33,299 bases of DNA, from contig JAGMEL010000148.1 of assembly GCA_023128195.1 (NCBI GenBank), positions 1-33,299 of the forward strand. The letters run 5' to 3'. The notes beneath the pieces were generated by a model, which was not told where the DNA came from, ran no database searches, and was given only the letters and a program-made list of their open reading frames with translations. Position numbers and translations under genes: made by a program. This stretch comes from Caldifarciminota bacterium. GTDB lineage: Bacteria; Hydrothermota; Tepidihabitantia; SM23-42. Positions within the stretch are counted from its first letter, which is position 1. The number at the start of each line of letters is the position of its first letter. This document shows, in pieces, positions 30,925 to 33,299 of this stretch.

Positions 30925-31311
30925 ATGAAATTTAAATATGAAGATTTAGAAATATGGCAATTAGCTTTGGAATTGATAAAGATTATTTATCAATTATTAA
31001 AAAAATTCCCGGCGGAAGAAAAATATGATTTGGTTTCTCAAGGCAAAAGAGCAGTTGTTTCTATTGCACTAAATATTGCAGAAGGCAGTGGCCGGCATAC
31101 TGATAAGGATTTTAGTCTTTTTATTAACAGAGCAATAACTTCATTGCAGGAAGTTGATGGAGTATTGAAAATTGGCATGAAATTGAATTACATTACAGAT
31201 GAAGATTATCAGTCTGTAGTACCTCTGATTGAGAAAGAGTATTATAAACTTGTCGCTTTTGATAAAGCGCTTATTAAAGGTGCTACAAAACGACGACGCT
31301 ATGTTCAATAA
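30925..31311 (+). CDS. Four-helix-bundle protein (23S rRNA intervening-sequence protein family), subtype 2
   Basis: 128 aa. Opens with YEDLEIWQLALELIKIIYQLLKKFP, the classic start of the family, followed by DLVSQGKRAVVSIALNIAEGSGR (about 36-58, with the S-I-x-x-N-I-A-E-G signature) and the long helices to about residue 115. Function unknown; relatives form pentamers. It is the sole gene between two mirror-image palindrome arrays (30795-30895 and 31424-31516), in the gap between two convergent genes. No strong ribosome site or promoter was seen. The downstream gap 31312-31423 holds only a weak hairpin (about 31395-31416). Confidence 0.9.
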   Translation: MKFKYEDLEIWQLALELIKIIYQLLKKFPAEEKYDLVSQGKRAVVSIALNIAEGSGRHTDKDFSLFINRAITSLQEVDGVLKIGMKLNYITDEDYQSVVPLIEKEYYKLVAFDKALIKGATKRRRYVQ

Positions 31312-31423
31312 AACTTGGCGAGCCCTGTGATATAATAACAAATGATTTGCAATTAATTAGGCGGGTAGGTTTGACAACAAAACTAATATAGTTGAAGATA
31401 CAATTTCTTGTATTTCACGGGGC

Positions 31424-31516
31424 GATACTGCAATTCCGCCGAATATCGGCGGAAGATACTGCGAGTCTCGACATTGGTCGAGACGATCCTGCAAGTGCCG
31501 ACAGGTACGATCCTGC
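31424..31516 (-). repeat. Palindrome array, right arm (four GAT(A/C)CTGC words)
   Basis: Mirror image of the left arm: GATACTGC 31424-31431, GATACTGC 31455-31462, GATCCTGC 31485-31492, GATCCTGC 31509-31516. Each gap is a different inverted repeat: TTCCGCCGA/TCGGCGGAA (31434-31442/31446-31454), GTCTCGAC/GTCGAGAC (31465-31472/31477-31484), and a weak GTGCC/GGTAC (31495-31499/31504-31508). The last word ends one base before the stop codon of the convergent gene. Confidence 0.75.
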
Positions 31517-31517
31517 G

Positions 31518-31772
31518 TTAGTCCGTTACTTTATAAACTTCATCATGTTCATGAACTGGATTATCAACTTTTAATCCAATATCATCGCCCTTTTTCGCTT
31601 TTTGAATCGATTTGTGCTCAATCTGCATAGAATTGATTACTTGCGTAAAATCAGTGGTATGTCCTTTTATATGAATTGTGTCTCCTACATTCAATTCATC
31701 ACCAATTAACTGTAGAACTGCTACATTTATATTATTAAAACAATGGGTTATTTTGCCAATTAGTTTTTCCAT
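31518..31772 (-). CDS. Small EF-Tu domain-2-like protein (translation elongation factor-like)
   Basis: 84 aa, a lone beta-barrel like domain 2 of translational GTPases, with no GTPase domain. Marks: IGKITHCFNNINVAVLQL, LNVGDTIHIKGHTTDFTQVINSMQIEH (the domain-2 core with the G-D-x-I-x-I-x-G turn), and KKGDDIGLKVDNPVHEHDEVYKV. Such stand-alone proteins are common hypothetical proteins in bacteria and archaea; function unknown. The start is supported by AAAGGAGG 6-8 nt upstream, with its own promoter at 31792-31819. Its stop codon abuts the right palindrome array, which might serve as a transcription end. Confidence 0.82.
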   Translation of the reverse strand: MEKLIGKITHCFNNINVAVLQLIGDELNVGDTIHIKGHTTDFTQVINSMQIEHKSIQKAKKGDDIGLKVDNPVHEHDEVYKVTD

Positions 31773-31791
31773 CTGGTCCTCCTTTTAAATT

Positions 31792-31819
31792 ATTTTACTT
31801 ATAAAACCTTCTGTGTCAA
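31792..31819 (-). promoter_or_regulatory. Promoter of the EF-Tu domain-2-like gene
   Basis: Minus strand: TTGACA (31814-31819), 16 bp, TAAAAT (31792-31797). The leader is short and contains AAAGGAGG. Confidence 0.6.
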
Positions 31820-31859
31820 TAATGAAGTCAAAGACTTAAGATGACAGCGATGGAAAAAT

Positions 31860-31928
31860 AGATTACGGTGATTAAAACATCTCTGTAATCTTATTTATAT
31901 CTTCGTAATCAAGCTGCTTTAAACAGCT
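31860..31928. promoter_or_regulatory. Inverted repeats upstream of the thiC operon promoter
   Basis: AGATTAC (31860-31866) pairs with GTAATCT (31885-31891), and a third GTAATC follows at about 31905. AGCTG/CAGCT (about 31912-31928) forms a small hairpin ending 2 bp before the -35 box. These are possible operator sites. No TPP-riboswitch consensus was found. Confidence 0.35.
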
Positions 31929-31930
31929 CA

Positions 31931-31958
31931 TTGACAAAAAAAGTTTTTGGATTATAAT
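31931..31958 (+). promoter_or_regulatory. Promoter of the GYD-like gene-thiC operon
   Basis: Perfect TTGACA (31931-31936), 16 bp, perfect TATAAT (31953-31958). The leader is about 11 nt, containing AAAGGAG (31965-31971). Confidence 0.78.
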
Positions 31959-31975
31959 AATTAGAAAGGAGATTT

Positions 31976-32218
31976 ATGATATTTGTTTCTACACTTGATG
32001 TTATTCCGGGTAAGGTTGATGATTTGCAGGAAATTATCAAATCTCTTGAAGTACCTGAGGATATTAAAATAAGAGAATTCCTTACCTTGTTTGGTAAACC
32101 CGATTATCTTTTGACTTTTGAAGCTCCTGATGAGGAAAAAGCGATGTCTTTTATCCTAAAATTTGTATCGGTTGCAGTTCCTAAAACCTCAGTAGGAGTA
32201 CCAGTGGAGAAGGTGTAA
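31976..32218 (+). CDS. Small GYD/DUF3303-like alpha/beta protein
   Basis: 80 aa. Likely a ferredoxin-like fold: a strand (MIFVSTLDVIPGK), helix (VDDLQEIIKSL), two central strands (IREFLTLFGKPDYLLTFEAP), helix (DEEKAMSFILKFVSVA) and final strand (TSVGVPVEKV). The pattern, with its G-x-(Y/P)-D centre, fits GYD/DUF3303 or Dabb-like stress proteins. It is the first gene after a perfect-consensus promoter with an AAAGGAG site. Its stop overlaps the thiC start (TAATG), so it is coupled to thiC and may be a small accessory of thiamine synthesis; that role is inference. Confidence 0.7.
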   Translation: MIFVSTLDVIPGKVDDLQEIIKSLEVPEDIKIREFLTLFGKPDYLLTFEAPDEEKAMSFILKFVSVAVPKTSVGVPVEKV

Positions 32219-33299
32219 TGACTAATATGCTTCAGCGAATTGCAAAAAAAGAAGATGTGTCAGTTCAATATTTGAAAAAGGGAATTAAAAAAGGTCACAT
32301 AGTTTTAGTGAAAAACCGAAAACATCGCATCACTCCAATTGCAATTGGTCATGGACTGAGCACAAAAGTCAATGCCAATATCGGAACATCTCCAGATGTT
32401 GCTAATATAAGATACGAATTGAAAAAATTGGAGGTAGCGATTAAGGCTGGGGCAGATACAGTTATGGATCTTTCAACCGGAGGGAATGTCGATCGTATAA
32501 GAAAAGCAATTGTTAAGGCATCCCGGGTGCCAATTGGGACAGTACCCATTTATCAGGTTGCAATTGAATCGCAAAAAAAGAAAAGACCTTTTCTCAAGGC
32601 ATCAGTAGACGAAATTTTTCAGGTGATTGAACGTCATCTTGATGACGGGGTTGATTTTATCACGGTCCACTGTGGTGTAACCAGAGAGAGTATCAAGGGG
32701 CTAAAACGAAAGAAACGGGTCTGCGGAGTTGTCAGCCGCGGCGGTTCAATGATGATCGAATGGATGGCGTTTAACAAAAGAGAGAATCCACTTTATGAAT
32801 ATTATGATCGTTTGTTAAAATTGGCAAAAAAATATGATGCGACCTTGAGCCTTGGTGATGGTCTTAGACCCGGGACAATCGCAGATTCAACCGATAGGTA
32901 TCAGATAAAAGAGCTTATTGTAATCGGTGAGTTAGTAAAATGGGCAAGGGATGAAAAAGTTTCAGTAATGGTAGAAGGACCAGGCCACATTCCAATACAT
33001 GAAATTGAGGCAAATATTCGATTGGAAAAGAATATTTGTGATGGTGCGCCTTTTTATGTTCTTGGTCCACTGGTCACTGATATAGGGGCAGGATATGACC
33101 ATATTGTATCTGCAATTGGTGGAGCCATGGCAGCATATTATGGAGCTGATTATTTGTGTTATGTAACACCATCCGAACATCTGGGTCTACCTAATGTTGA
33201 AGAGGTAAAGGAAGGTGTTATAGCTTCAAAACTGGCTGCGCACGCTGCAGATATTGCAAAAGGAATAAAGAAGGCAAGGCAAGCTGATCTTAAGGTAGC
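32218..33299 (+). CDS. thiC: Phosphomethylpyrimidine synthase ThiC (3' end cut by window)
   Basis: Radical-SAM enzyme that converts aminoimidazole ribotide to HMP phosphate. 360 codons are visible of a family length of about 430. Hand translation gives MTNMLQRIAKKEDVSVQYLKKG at the start, then NANIGTSPD (about 49-57), ADTVMDLSTGGN, RVPIGTVPIYQ, DFITVHCGVT, GVVSRGGSMM, SLGDGLRPG, VEGPGHIP, and FYVLGPLVTDIGAGYDHI with YGADYLCYVTPSEHLGLP. The C-terminal CxxCx4C cluster motif must lie beyond position 33299. It overlaps the GYD-like gene by one base. ThiD2-ThiE lies 5 kb upstream on the same strand. Confidence 0.95.
   Translation, partial: MTNMLQRIAKKEDVSVQYLKKGIKKGHIVLVKNRKHRITPIAIGHGLSTKVNANIGTSPDVANIRYELKKLEVAIKAGADTVMDLSTGGNVDRIRKAIVKASRVPIGTVPIYQVAIESQKKKRPFLKASVDEIFQVIERHLDDGVDFITVHCGVTRESIKGLKRKKRVCGVVSRGGSMMIEWMAFNKRENPLYEYYDRLLKLAKKYDATLSLGDGLRPGTIADSTDRYQIKELIVIGELVKWARDEKVSVMVEGPGHIPIHEIEANIRLEKNICDGAPFYVLGPLVTDIGAGYDHIVSAIGGAMAAYYGADYLCYVTPSEHLGLPNVEEVKEGVIASKLAAHAADIAKGIKKARQADLKV

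Noticed and set aside
30795..31516. CRISPR array, because of short conserved words with differing spacers
   Set aside because: The repeats are only 8 bp, the gaps are palindromes of unequal length (9-31 bp), orientation flips around a gene, and no cas gene is present.
31860..32217. TPP riboswitch upstream of thiC
   Set aside because: No CTGAGA or ACC-TGATC-type aptamer core was found, and the promoter at 31931-31958 leaves an 11-nt leader.
1..33299. Alternative genetic code (TGA recoded), rRNA and tRNA genes
   Set aside because: TGA ends many family-complete genes in ATGA overlaps. No tRNA cloverleaf or rRNA segment was recognised on reading both strands, though a covariance search was not possible.

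Overview
The window is an AT-rich bacterial chromosome segment (roughly 35-40% GC by eye) with a standard genetic code: TGA is used as a stop in many tight ATGA overlaps. LpxL-type acyltransferase, lipoprotein and secreted TPR genes point to a two-membrane cell. HprK with a mannose-type EIIA, a NuoE-type subunit, an NAD-type glutamate dehydrogenase, a ThiD2-ThiE fusion and 23S-IVP-like four-helix-bundle genes fit an uncultured candidate-phylum bacterium (WOR-3/Stahlbacteria-like or Hydrothermae-like). That placement is an inference from gene style, not a database result.

Layout. (1) 1-7200, minus strand: a nuoE-type subunit cut by the window edge, gdhA with its own terminator, and an operon of leucyl aminopeptidase, membrane histidine kinase and NtrC-family regulator. 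(2) 7319-14136, plus strand: aminotransferase, lipid A-type acyltransferase, dUTPase, GT4 glycosyltransferase, MFS transporter, polysaccharide deacetylase and a secreted TPR protein, mostly envelope genes. (3) 14148-15790: a four-helix-bundle gene between imperfect inverted repeats, then a threonine synthase homologue that lacks the PLP lysine. (4) 15800-22480: an accessory island with two related modules of gluzincin-type HEXXH proteins, one ending in a 16-codon remnant of the other module's SprT-like gene. It also holds a frameshifted membrane-protein gene, an AbiEi/AbiEii toxin-antitoxin pair, a palindromic interspersed repeat, and secreted proteins including one with a serpin-like C-terminus. 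(5) 22500-26160: cation efflux transporter, acetyltransferase, ComB-like phosphatase, alpha/alpha-toroid protein and cold-shock protein. (6) 26190-30789: ThiD2-ThiE, then an overlapping operon of hibernation factor, HPr kinase, EIIA and acyl-CoA synthetase. (7) 30795-31516: a second four-helix-bundle gene bracketed by two mirror-image arrays of short palindromes. (8) 31518-33299: an EF-Tu domain-2-like small protein, and a GYD-like small gene overlapping thiC, which runs off the window.

Regulation. Ten of the eleven promoters read here have TTGAC(A/T) and a TATAAT-like box exactly 16 bp apart; the cspA promoter has 17. Several lie so close to the start codon (5-11 nt) that the mRNA must be leaderless or nearly so: pepA, the aminotransferase, thiD2-thiE and the cation efflux gene. 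Genes with ordinary leaders carry strong AGGAGG sites. nuoE and gdhA share a TTGCAAAATGC palindromic element upstream.

The strongest candidates for something undescribed are the mirror-image palindrome arrays around the second four-helix-bundle gene (with a simpler inverted-repeat version around the first), the duplicated peptidase island with its serpin-like partner, and the lysine-less threonine synthase homologue.
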